Positions 1 through 6,746 are shown, counted from the stretch's first letter. The stretch is DNA of 7,666 nt from Wolbachia sp. (GCA_028803175.1 JARBCG010000032.1:1-7666), one strand, 5' to 3'. Translations and numbers: made by a program. Notes: generated by a model not told the origin, from the sequence alone.

Positions 1-95
1 CCAATAATCAATAATGAAAGTGAAGTAGCAAATTTAATTCAAGAAATATATTTGGCTTCAGATTGCCGTTATGGATATCGAAAAATTGCTTTTGT
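1..95 (+). pseudogene. IS3-type transposase fragment (truncated at both ends)
   Basis: The frame starting at base 1 is open to a TGA at 115-117 and reads as a piece of a transposase helix-turn-helix region. The stretch ANLIQEIYLASDCRYGYRKI (about residues 10-29 of the fragment) matches the pattern 'LIxxIYxxSxxRYGYRKI' found before the DDE domain of IS3-family OrfB. Similarity stops after about base 90, where residues FVGFILVN look like junction sequence rather than transposase. The catalytic DDE domain should follow but is absent, because recJ ends in the opposite direction at base 106. The 5' part lies outside the window. This is a dead remnant. Assignment to the IS3 group rests on the short motif only. 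Confidence 0.6.
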
Positions 96-105
96 AGGTT
101 TTATA

Positions 106-1848
106 TTAGTTAATTGAAAACATTGCATCCTCTATTAGAAACTGTATAAATTCATTGCCATTCCAGTAATTCATAGAAATTTTACCTAGAATAGCTTGAA
201 CATTACCCTGCATAATAGCAGAACCAAGCTCAGTATTTGCAGAGCGGAAAGCAATAGCTCTGACCATCACATTATCATCGGTAATGAAACATTTTATATG
301 ATCAGTACCTATAATCTCAGGCCTTCTTATCTTAGCTCCTTGAATAATAAATCTTGGTTCGGGATTGCCAACTCCAAATGGTTCCAGGCGCTGTAATTGA
401 TTCCATAAAGATAAGTTTATTGTCTTAATCGTTACTATACCATCGGCCTTTAAAATTTTTTCATTTACAGAGTCTGAAAATCTTTCAGTAAAGAAATCAT
501 GTAGATCATTTATTTTGCCCTCTTCAATTGAAAACCCTGCTGCCATGTTATGGCCGCCACCTTCGATAATTAAATTCATGAATTTTGCAGAAAGCACCGC
601 AGAACCAACATCAACTCCAGAGATTGATCTACAACTTGCCTTCCCTATTCCGTTGTTTAAAGATATCACTATTGTTGGCAAGTGAAATTGCTCCTTGAGC
701 CTTGATGCAATGATACCAATTATTCCTTGGTGCCAATTGCCACTTACCATGATAAATTTTGCATTTGATTTGGCAGACTTTTCTGCCTGAATTATAGCTT
801 CTGAGAGAGCTCCAATCTCTAACGCTTTTCTTGCGTTATTTAAATCTATTAATTTTAACGCAATTGTATGTGCTTCTTCTTCATCTTCTGTAGAAAGCAA
901 TCTTGCTCCAAGTGAAGCTTCTCCAACTCTTCCTCCAGCATTTATGCATGGTCCTATACTAAATCCTAACCGGGAGACACTTGGTTTTTCCAGCACTCCT
1001 AAGGCGTCAAATAAAACACGTAAGCCAACATTTTTTCTTGCTGACATAATCTTTAATCCCTGCGAGACAAATGCTCTATTTAAATCAGTAATCTGCATAA
1101 CATCACAAACAGTTCCAAGAGCAACTAAATCTAGTAGATCAAATAAAACTGGTTCTTTTTTATTAGTAAAAAACCCCTGTTCACGTAAGCTTTTACTGAG
1201 AGCAACAACTAGCAGGAATGAAACTCCAACTGCTGCAAGATTGTTATAAGGTGAACTTTCATCGAGACGATTTGGATTAACAATTGCTACAGCATTTGGT
1301 AATTTTTCTGTGCCAAGGTGATGGTCGATTACTATAATATCAAGACCGAAATTTTGTGCATATCCTATTGGTTTATATGCAAGGGTGCCACAATCAACAG
1401 AAATGCATAAATCCACTCCATTCTTTTTCAGTTGTAATAATGCATTAGTGTTTAATCCATAACCCTCGTCAATACGGTCTGGAATATAGATTATAGAATG
1501 TGTACCAATTGATGTTAGATATCTATTAATCAGTGCTGATGATGTTGCTCCATCGACATCATAGTCACCGAATATTGCAATATTTTCATTATTGTTTATT
1601 GCTTTTATTATTCGAAGAACAGCTTTATCCATATCAAGCAGGTGAAAAGGATCAGGTAGTAATGACTTCATCAGTGGATAGAGAAAATCACTTATGTTTT
1701 CTATATTGATACCACGAGTAACTAATATCCTTGCTAGCACCTCTGGTAACTCAAACCTCTGTATAAGAGTTAAAATTTCTCTTTGATTTGCTTCTTGTAA
1801 ATCCCACGATGCATTTGTTATGCTGTGCTTTCCAATATTGAGTAGCAT
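106..1848 (-). CDS. recJ: Single-stranded-DNA-specific 5'-3' exonuclease RecJ
   Basis: RecJ degrades single-stranded DNA 5' to 3' and acts in RecFOR recombination, base-excision and mismatch repair in the cytoplasm. The protein has 580 residues, close to the usual size of about 575. DHH-superfamily motifs are seen in order: DYDVDG (95-100), DEGYGLN (127-133), SVDCGT (150-155) and VIDHH (173-177). The glycine-rich GGGH of the DHHA1 domain is at 430-433, followed by NMAAGF, and an OB-like region with PFGVGNPEPRF lies near residues 490-505. The metal-binding Asp and His residues are all present, so it should be active. The start ATG (1846-1848) gives the normal N-terminus; an AAAGAG lies directly upstream but too close for a good Shine-Dalgarno. 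It ends about 10 bases from an IS3-type remnant that points toward it. No frameshift is seen. Confidence 0.97.
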   Translation of the reverse strand: MLLNIGKHSITNASWDLQEANQREILTLIQRFELPEVLARILVTRGINIENISDFLYPLMKSLLPDPFHLLDMDKAVLRIIKAINNNENIAIFGDYDVDGATSSALINRYLTSIGTHSIIYIPDRIDEGYGLNTNALLQLKKNGVDLCISVDCGTLAYKPIGYAQNFGLDIIVIDHHLGTEKLPNAVAIVNPNRLDESSPYNNLAAVGVSFLLVVALSKSLREQGFFTNKKEPVLFDLLDLVALGTVCDVMQITDLNRAFVSQGLKIMSARKNVGLRVLFDALGVLEKPSVSRLGFSIGPCINAGGRVGEASLGARLLSTEDEEEAHTIALKLIDLNNARKALEIGALSEAIIQAEKSAKSNAKFIMVSGNWHQGIIGIIASRLKEQFHLPTIVISLNNGIGKASCRSISGVDVGSAVLSAKFMNLIIEGGGHNMAAGFSIEEGKINDLHDFFTERFSDSVNEKILKADGIVTIKTINLSLWNQLQRLEPFGVGNPEPRFIIQGAKIRRPEIIGTDHIKCFITDDNVMVRAIAFRSANTELGSAIMQGNVQAILGKISMNYWNGNEFIQFLIEDAMFSIN

Positions 1849-1892
1849 GCTCTTTGTAAATAGATTTCTTTCGAAATTACTTTTTTTGTGTC

Positions 1893-1915
1893 ATCCTATG
1901 GCCTGATCATAGGAT
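1893..1915. repeat. Short palindromic repeat (8-bp arms, 7-nt loop)
   Basis: ATCCTATG at 1893-1900 and its exact reverse complement CATAGGAT at 1908-1915 enclose a 7-base loop. The flanks GTC on the left and CTAG on the right give the form 'GTC-ATCC...GGAT-CTAG'. I recall this form from the small dispersed palindromes in Wolbachia intergenic DNA, where the middle of the arms varies. A second, decayed copy may follow at about 1936-1955 (CCCCAGTGTCACGACTAGGA). It lies 45 bases upstream of the recJ start. No T-run follows it on either strand, so it is not an obvious terminator. Confidence 0.65.
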
Positions 1916-2082
1916 CTAGTTGTCAAAAATTTAGACCCCAGTGTCACGACTAGGATAATAACTAATCTACTTAATTGGTAAAGATAAGCTTACTCTAAAG
2001 TAATTTTGAAAGAAGCCCAATAAAATTATTATATCAAAACTTTCGATTAATACTATAAACCTATTAAAAAGTTGTAGTTCTT

Positions 2083-2110
2083 GAGAATAAACGCTCTTTG
2101 GAGAATAAAC
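2083..2110. repeat. Tandem 10-bp direct repeat upstream of the AGCS transporter
   Basis: GAGAATAAAC occurs at 2083-2092 and again at 2101-2110, identical in both places and 18 bases apart start to start. It lies 59-86 bases upstream of the transporter start codon, where an operator or activator site would be expected. The rest of the 320-base gap between recJ and the transporter holds the palindromic repeat at 1893-1915 and otherwise AT-rich sequence. A TATATATATA stretch near 2129-2140 could act as a -10 region, but I find no convincing -35. A regulatory role is inference only. Confidence 0.3.
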
Positions 2111-2168
2111 TGGATATTTTTTACTTTTATATATATATTTAGTTAACAGTTTTAAATTTAGTGTGTAG

Positions 2169-3506
2169 ATGGATATAGTGAAGTTCATTTTACTACTGCC
2201 AACAGTGTTACTTATGTTAATTGCTGGCGTTTATTTATCAGTAAAACTGAAGTGGTTGCAAATATTTAGGTTGCCGTATGCAATTTCACTTCTTGGCGGT
2301 AAAAAAGGTGAAAATAGGTTTTCTTCTATAGTTGCGTTATTTACAATCCTAGGAGGAAATTTAGGAGTAGGGAATATTTCAGGTACAGCTATTGCTTTAA
2401 AAACTGGAAGCCCTGGTTTTATCTTATGGATGATAATAATTATCGTTATAACCTCCGTAATAAAATATGTTACTTGTTACCTCAGTATAAAAAGTAGGAG
2501 AGAAAAAAATAACAGGTTTATAGGTGGTCCTATAACTTACATGGCTGACGCATTTAACTCTAGGAAAGCAACAATTGTATTCCTTTTTATCATGGTGATG
2601 GCTTCAATCACTGTTGGCAACCTTGTGCAGGTAAATTCTTTATCAATACCGCTTGATATGATAGGCGTGCCTGTAATTGTTGGTGGCATTATAATGTCTA
2701 CAATTTTCTTTGTTGTTATAGTTCTCAGTTTGAAAAAAATTAAAATTGTCATATCAGCTATGATACCGGTAATGACAATAAGTTACTTAATACTTTGTGG
2801 TGCAGTATTATTTAAATTTAGTGAGAATATTTTACCTTCTCTACAACTAATAATTAGCAATTTTTTTACGACCAGCAGTTTTAAATCAGGTTTATCTTTA
2901 AGTTTAATTCTAGAAGTATTAGTTATAATTCAAGTTGGGACTTTACGAGGTATTTTTGCAACTGATATAGGACTTGGTCTTGAGGGGATTGTACATTCTT
3001 CAATAATCCCTAAGAAGAATAATACTAAGTTTATTATTGAGCAAAGTTTGATTACTATAATATCACCTTTTATAGTAGGATTGATAGCTTTTATTACAAC
3101 AATGGTGTTACTTGTTACAGATTCATTGGTTACTGATTTAGAAAGTACTAACATGTGTATATTTGCCTTTAAAAAGGCAATAGATTGGTCTTATATTGGC
3201 TACCTAATTATGGCTATAATGTTTTGTTTTGCTTTTACTACTATCTTTACTTGGTTTTTTTGTTCGAAGCAGACAATACGTTACGTATCCACTAATAATA
3301 TATGTACCAAAATTTGGATTGCAATTTTTACCATAATTATTCCACTTGGTTCTATAGGTAAAACTCAATTGTTATGGGATATTGCTGATATCTCAATTGC
3401 TGTTTTATTGTTTATCAACATATTAGCTGTGCTTAAGCTAACTTCTAAAAACCAAGAAGTATTTACTATGAGTAGTAGATACTTAAAATTAAGCACAAGC
3501 CCCTAA
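2169..3506 (+). CDS. AGCS-family (sodium/alanine symporter-like) amino-acid transporter
   Basis: A polytopic inner-membrane protein of 445 residues with about ten or eleven hydrophobic segments, a normal size for the alanine or glycine:cation symporter (AGCS) family. Family landmarks are GGNLGVGNISG (62-72), the typical GNxGxGNIxG substrate loop; GGPITYM (119-125), usually GGPxYY; and RGIFATDIGLG (260-270), which corresponds to the family's RGxFSNEAGxG. FAFTTIFTWFF near residue 355 matches the family's FAFTTxxGWSYYGE. The SNEAGxGSAP and YYGE signatures are both altered here (ATDIGLGLEG and FFCSK), so the substrate cannot be predicted safely; uptake of a small amino acid driven by sodium is the family expectation. 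The ATG at 2169 gives a membrane N-terminus, but the GTGTAG before it is a poor Shine-Dalgarno. The gene stands alone between convergent or divergent neighbours. Confidence 0.88.
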   Translation: MDIVKFILLLPTVLLMLIAGVYLSVKLKWLQIFRLPYAISLLGGKKGENRFSSIVALFTILGGNLGVGNISGTAIALKTGSPGFILWMIIIIVITSVIKYVTCYLSIKSRREKNNRFIGGPITYMADAFNSRKATIVFLFIMVMASITVGNLVQVNSLSIPLDMIGVPVIVGGIIMSTIFFVVIVLSLKKIKIVISAMIPVMTISYLILCGAVLFKFSENILPSLQLIISNFFTTSSFKSGLSLSLILEVLVIIQVGTLRGIFATDIGLGLEGIVHSSIIPKKNNTKFIIEQSLITIISPFIVGLIAFITTMVLLVTDSLVTDLESTNMCIFAFKKAIDWSYIGYLIMAIMFCFAFTTIFTWFFCSKQTIRYVSTNNICTKIWIAIFTIIIPLGSIGKTQLLWDIADISIAVLLFINILAVLKLTSKNQEVFTMSSRYLKLSTSP

Positions 3507-3521
3507 ATTAGCAATTAGGGG
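3500..3521 (+). terminator. Hairpin overlapping the stop codon of the AGCS gene
   Basis: CCCCTAA (3500-3506) pairs exactly with TTAGGGG (3515-3521) around an 8-base loop. The left arm includes the TAA stop codon of the transporter. No run of T follows (AATATACTG), so it is not a classic intrinsic terminator. It may still protect the transcript 3' end or act as a weak terminator. Confidence 0.4.
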
Positions 3522-3540
3522 AATATACTGCGTAATATTA

Positions 3541-3565
3541 GCGTTGAATAAATTGCTGTTAACGC
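3541..3565. repeat. Small imperfect inverted repeat beside the IS982 remnant
   Basis: GCGTTGA (3541-3547) faces TTAACGC (3559-3565), giving 7 bp as RNA if one G-U pair is allowed, with an 11-base loop. It lies just past the 3' end of the IS982 transposase remnant (minus strand) and might be part of that element's end. I could not define a terminal inverted repeat or a target duplication. Confidence 0.3.
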
Positions 3566-3575
3566 CAACTATGGA

Positions 3576-3776
3576 TTAACCAACAAAGCAGGCGGAGGAA
3601 ATTCTGGGCTTTTTACCCTTTAAACAATATGAAACGATGGTAGATATAATGTGTACTAAAAAATTAATTGGTGATCTATGATGAGAATGTCAAATTTTAA
3701 ACTTATTTTTTAAATAATCAAAAACCGTCTCAATAACAGATCGTTTTCTCAGTAAAACCCTCTCATTAAACGGCAT
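3576..3776 (-). pseudogene. IS982-family transposase C-terminal remnant with an internal stop
   Basis: On the minus strand, from an ATG at 3774-3776 to a TAA at 3576-3578, the frame encodes 66 codons with one in-frame TGA (3690-3692). The part before the stop contains LLRKRSVIETVFDYLKN and the part after it contains HSHHRSPINFLVHIISTIVS. Together these match the conserved C-terminal end of IS982 transposases ('LLRKRxxIExxxDxLKNxxxIEHSRHRSxxNFLVNxxxxxIAY'), which includes the last acidic catalytic residue. The TGA falls where family members have Glu of 'IEHS'. The upstream two-thirds of a roughly 290-residue transposase is absent: the sequence before the ATG belongs to another, unrelated reading frame. 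This is a dead fragment. Confidence 0.75.
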
Positions 3777-3807
3777 TTAAGACCTACATTTAAAGCTGAA
3801 ACTGAAG

Positions 3808-3920
3808 TTAAGAATTAACATAAGGAGCTGTAGTAAATACTCCAGATGCCAATAAAGTCAAAGTAGACAGAGCACTAGCTATAAGATAAGGTGCATTAGT
3901 TTTTTATATATATTTACCAT
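3808..3920 (-). pseudogene. Remnant of a small exported protein: frameshifted signal peptide
   Basis: An ATG at 3918-3920 (minus strand) is preceded by TGAGGT, a strong Shine-Dalgarno, with about 8 bases of spacing. It encodes MVNIYKKLMHLIL and then a TAG (3879-3881). One base out of frame, immediately after, the sequence continues IASALSTLTLLASGVFTTA and PYVNS before a TAA at 3808-3810. Joined, the two pieces form a textbook signal peptide: a short basic N-region with two lysines, a long hydrophobic core, and an Ala/Ser-rich exit. One missing base near 3882 explains the shift. The mature protein is missing, and an IS982 fragment begins about 30 bases further on. I cannot name the family. It lies downstream of the surface-antigen gene on the same strand and shares the 'YKKL' opening with it. 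Confidence 0.5.
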
Positions 3921-3955
3921 TATTATTACCTCACGAGTTAAACTAAATTAATAAT

Positions 3956-3984
3956 AACGTAAATGAAGAATTAAATCAAGTCAA
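3956..3984 (-). promoter_or_regulatory. Candidate sigma-70 promoter for the signal-peptide remnant
   Basis: On the minus strand, TTGACT (3979-3984) is a 5/6 match to the -35 consensus. A 17-base spacer separates it from TACGTT (3956-3961), which keeps the key T-A-x-x-x-T of the -10 box. The box lies about 35 bases upstream of the ATG at 3918-3920, which also has a strong Shine-Dalgarno. In AT-rich DNA, chance matches are common, so support comes from the order promoter, ribosome site, start. The stretch 3985-4126 shows nothing else recognisable. Confidence 0.4.
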
Positions 3985-4126
3985 TTTTACATAAATATAA
4001 ATTTTTCACACTTCTCTTAAGAATTTCTCACTATACACAGAGCTCAGAATAGATCTAATTTTCTCTCATTAATTTTCAATTTTTCATAATAAAATTCCAA
4101 GGAACTGCGTAGGATAGAAGATCTAA

Positions 4127-5134
4127 TTAAAAATTAAACGTTAAATCAACTTCTAAAGCGTGGTTAGAAAATTTACTTTCAACAGTGGCAGTTGATCCTG
4201 GAAAATCTCCTCTCTTATAAGGATTAAAAAAGTATTTTTTAGTCCCATTATTATGTGTAGTTTTTTCAACTTCGTACCGTAATGTATCAGTATGTAATAT
4301 TGCTTCCTCAAATTTATCACCTAAAGAAACAAAGTATTTGTATCCAACAAACAATAGGATTTCATCACTTGTATTATAGTTTAATCCAGGTTTACCTTGA
4401 ATTGCTGGCTTTATTCTAGATACACCAAAAAACTTGATGTTAGTGAAACAACCATCTACACCAAAATATGTGGTAAAATTACTATTATTATTTAGATCAT
4501 AATAGGCATTAATCATTGCTGCTTTGTTTTGAAAACCTTCATTTGTTACTTTTAAATTTTCTTCAAACAATTTCTTATATTTCGTTTCAAGTTTAAAATT
4601 ATCAAGAGCTGACTTATCACCATAAAAAATTTCTTTATCGTTGTGAAAAATTTTGATGTTATCTAAACTAGAACCAATATCATGCAAGTTGACTGTAGAT
4701 CCTCTCAAATTTTTAAATTCAATATGTTTATCACCTGTAGTTACTGATGAAACGAGGCCTTCAAGTTCAATTTTAAAATCTCCAATTTTATAACCAATGG
4801 GGAACACTGCCTAAAAATTCTCCATTACATTCGGGATTATAGCCTTCTTGCAGTTCTTTGTTGCTATTTAGGCTAAAAACTTTTTGTGTTGTTGTGCTTG
4901 ACGAACCTACTCTTGCGCTAAATGAACCGATGCTAGGACTGACTCTATTGTAATTAAAACTCATATAGAATTTATTTGTTTCTTCTTCATCTTCATCACC
5001 ATATAAGTAATTGCTATTATATTCACCTTCTTCATATTCAGTTTCAATGTAAGGAAAAGATGCGTTTGACATAAAAGTTAATAATAATGTTGCAATTGCT
5101 GTTTTGAATAGCAATTTTTATATAATATATTCAT
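4127..5134 (-). pseudogene. P44/Msp2/WSP-like surface antigen (outer-membrane beta-barrel), broken by two frameshifts
   Basis: A surface protein of about 335 residues of the Surface_Ag_2 type, outer-membrane beta-barrels that contact the host. The proper start is the ATG at 5132-5134, with AAGG six bases upstream. It reads MNILYKK and leaves frame at an A5 tract (5115-5119). A sixth A would continue directly into LLFKTAIATLLLTFMSNA, a good signal peptide. Translation from the TTG at 5112-5114 would give only the frame after the shift. An unusual acidic stretch (ETEYEEGEY and GDEDEEE) follows, then the family-like FYMSFNYNRVSPSIGSFSA. A second shift lies between about 4800 and 4812: the first frame ends at GEFLGSVPHWL, while the barrel continues one base over from VFPIGYKIGDFKIE. 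The end, ALEVDLTFNF, has the terminal Phe expected for BAM recognition. Everything else is open and well conserved in style, so the damage is recent, or reversible at the A tract. Confidence 0.72.
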
Positions 5135-5140
5135 AGATAT

Positions 5141-5145
5141 CCTTA
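5141..5145 (-). promoter_or_regulatory. Shine-Dalgarno that decides the surface-antigen start
   Basis: TAAGG on the minus strand lies six bases before the ATG at 5132-5134. No such site precedes the in-frame TTG at 5112-5114. This supports the upstream ATG as the original start and therefore the presence of a frameshift in the A5 tract between them. Confidence 0.6.
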
Positions 5146-5283
5146 ACTTATTAATATAATAGTATTGTATTAGTATGAATTAATAAAATAAGTAAAAATT
5201 TTTAAGTATTTTAAGATTAGATATTTAAGTTTTGTGAGTGTAATATTAGTAGTAATGAACTAGTGCAAATATCAATAAAAATA

Positions 5284-6612
5284 ATGAAAAAAACAGATAA
5301 AACTATTTTTGCTCTTTCAACTGTATTTGGAAAATCTGGTGTTGCAATAGTTAGAATATCAGGAAGTGACGCATCAAAAGCATTGAGCCACTTTAATATC
5401 AATAAAAAAATCAGGCCAAGATTTGCTACCCTAGTTGATCTATATGATAATTCAAAGGAGCTAATAGATAATGGGATAATGATTTATTTCCCTGCACCAA
5501 ATAGTTTTACTGGTGAAGATGTTATAGAGCTACAGGTACATGGAAGTAAGGCAGTTATAAAAATTATTTTAGAGGAATTATCAAAAATCTTTATCATGGC
5601 AGAACCAGGAGAATTTTCACTAAGAGCCTTTTTAAATGGTAAGTTTGATTTAACACAAATGGAGGGAATTGCAGACCTAATTGACGCTGAAACGAAAATG
5701 CAGGCTAAACAAGCCATTAAGCAAATGTCAGGGGAACTGGAGAGATTATATAGTAGTTGGAGGCAAAAGTTGATAAAAATACAGTCTAAAATTGAATCAT
5801 ATATAGATTTTCCAGAAGACATTGCCACAGAAAAAAGTGAGCTAACAAAAGTCAATAAGGAAGTTCAAGCGCTTATGCAATCTATGCAAGACCATCTAAA
5901 TGATAATAGACAAGGCGAAAGGTTGCGTGAAGGTTTGCACGTTGTTATAACTGGTGAACCAAACGTCGGTAAATCAACACTATTTAATTATTTAGCCAAG
6001 CGTGATATTGCTATTGTTTCTGAATACGCAGGTACTACAAGGGACGTTCTTGAAGCTCATATTGATATTGGCGGATACCCAATTATTCTTTCTGATACTG
6101 CTGGAATTCGTGAAAGTTCAGATAAGATAGAATTAGAGGGTATAACTCGAGCAAGAAAACGTTCTTCTGAAGCTGATTTAAGAATAGAATTATTTCCTTT
6201 TGAACAACGCTATAACATTAGTTACAGCACCAAAAATAATGATACTATTCATGTGTTAAGTAAGGCCGATAAGGTCACTGACAATGAAAATATACGAGTT
6301 GGCGATATAGATTTTTTGCCTATTTCTATTTTAAATGGAGTAGGAACAGAGAAACTTATCTCTCTTATTAAAGAAAAAGCACAAGAAAAGTTTGGATACG
6401 AAAGGGATATTCCAGTAATAACACGGCAAAGACATAGGAATTATGTACAGAAGGCGTTGAAACATTTACAGTACTTTGATATTAATAAGCCAATTGAATT
6501 AATATCCGAAGATTTGAGATTAACATCAATGGAACTTGGAAAAGTAACCGGGATTATTAATGTTGAAGAGATATTAGATAGCATATTTAGTACTTTTTGT
6601 GTTGGTAAATGA
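5284..6612 (+). CDS. mnmE: tRNA uridine-5-carboxymethylaminomethyl modification GTPase MnmE (TrmE)
   Basis: MnmE works with MnmG to add the (carboxymethyl)aminomethyl group to wobble U34 of certain tRNAs, using GTP, methylene-tetrahydrofolate and FAD. The protein has 442 residues from the ATG at 5284, close to the family's 450. The N-terminal folate-binding domain opens with TIFALSTVFGKSGVAIVRISG and contains SFTGEDVIELQVHG. The helical domain follows, with the inserted Ras-like G domain: G1 GEPNVGKS (224-231), G2 GTTRD (250-254), G3 DTAG (271-274), and G4 SKAD (326-329) where most have NKxD. The C-terminus FCVGK keeps the catalytic Cys (439). A GTG at 5263 would add seven residues, but the family begins at about MKKTDKTIFA, so the ATG is preferred; neither start has a Shine-Dalgarno. 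It is divergent from the surface antigen, and tRNA-Ser follows after 46 bases. Confidence 0.97.
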   Translation: MKKTDKTIFALSTVFGKSGVAIVRISGSDASKALSHFNINKKIRPRFATLVDLYDNSKELIDNGIMIYFPAPNSFTGEDVIELQVHGSKAVIKIILEELSKIFIMAEPGEFSLRAFLNGKFDLTQMEGIADLIDAETKMQAKQAIKQMSGELERLYSSWRQKLIKIQSKIESYIDFPEDIATEKSELTKVNKEVQALMQSMQDHLNDNRQGERLREGLHVVITGEPNVGKSTLFNYLAKRDIAIVSEYAGTTRDVLEAHIDIGGYPIILSDTAGIRESSDKIELEGITRARKRSSEADLRIELFPFEQRYNISYSTKNNDTIHVLSKADKVTDNENIRVGDIDFLPISILNGVGTEKLISLIKEKAQEKFGYERDIPVITRQRHRNYVQKALKHLQYFDINKPIELISEDLRLTSMELGKVTGIINVEEILDSIFSTFCVGK

Positions 6613-6658
6613 AGTTTTATCGATTGCTTAAAATCAAATATTGTGATAGAAAAGGAGT

Positions 6659-6746
6659 GGATGGATGGCCGAGCGGTTTAAGGCACCAGTCTTGAAAACT
6701 GTCGTACGTGATGAGCGTACCGTGGGTTCGAATCCCACTCCGTCCA
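6659..6746 (+). tRNA. tRNA-Ser (anticodon UGA)
   Basis: A full class II cloverleaf can be folded. The acceptor GGATGGA (6659-6665) pairs with TCCGTCC (6739-6745), with one U-G pair. The D arm is GCC...GGC, and the anticodon loop CTTGAAA gives anticodon TGA, reading UCA-type serine codons. The long variable arm is GTACG/CGTAC, and the T arm is GTGGG-TTCGAAT-CCCAC. The 3' CCA is not encoded in line with the stem. Two oddities: the discriminator base is A (6746) rather than the usual G73 of serine tRNAs, and the first anticodon-stem pair (27-43) is C opposite U. The gene lies 46 bases after mnmE on the same strand and could be co-transcribed. Confidence 0.95.

Noticed and set aside
944..1249. 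Plus-strand open frame inside recJ
   Set aside because: It lies entirely within an intact recJ on the other strand; the translation has no recognisable domain. A shadow frame.
1967..2188. Minus-strand open frame of 73 codons between recJ and the transporter
   Set aside because: It overlaps the transporter start, has an AT-rich low-complexity composition with no motif, and crosses the likely promoter region. Probably chance.
5263..5283. GTG at 5263 as the mnmE start
   Set aside because: It would add seven residues before the conserved N-terminus and has no Shine-Dalgarno; the ATG at 5284 fits the family length.
5484..5855. Minus-strand open frame of 123 codons inside mnmE
   Set aside because: It is fully antisense to conserved MnmE coding sequence, and its Ser/Cys/Ile-rich content is typical of a reverse frame.
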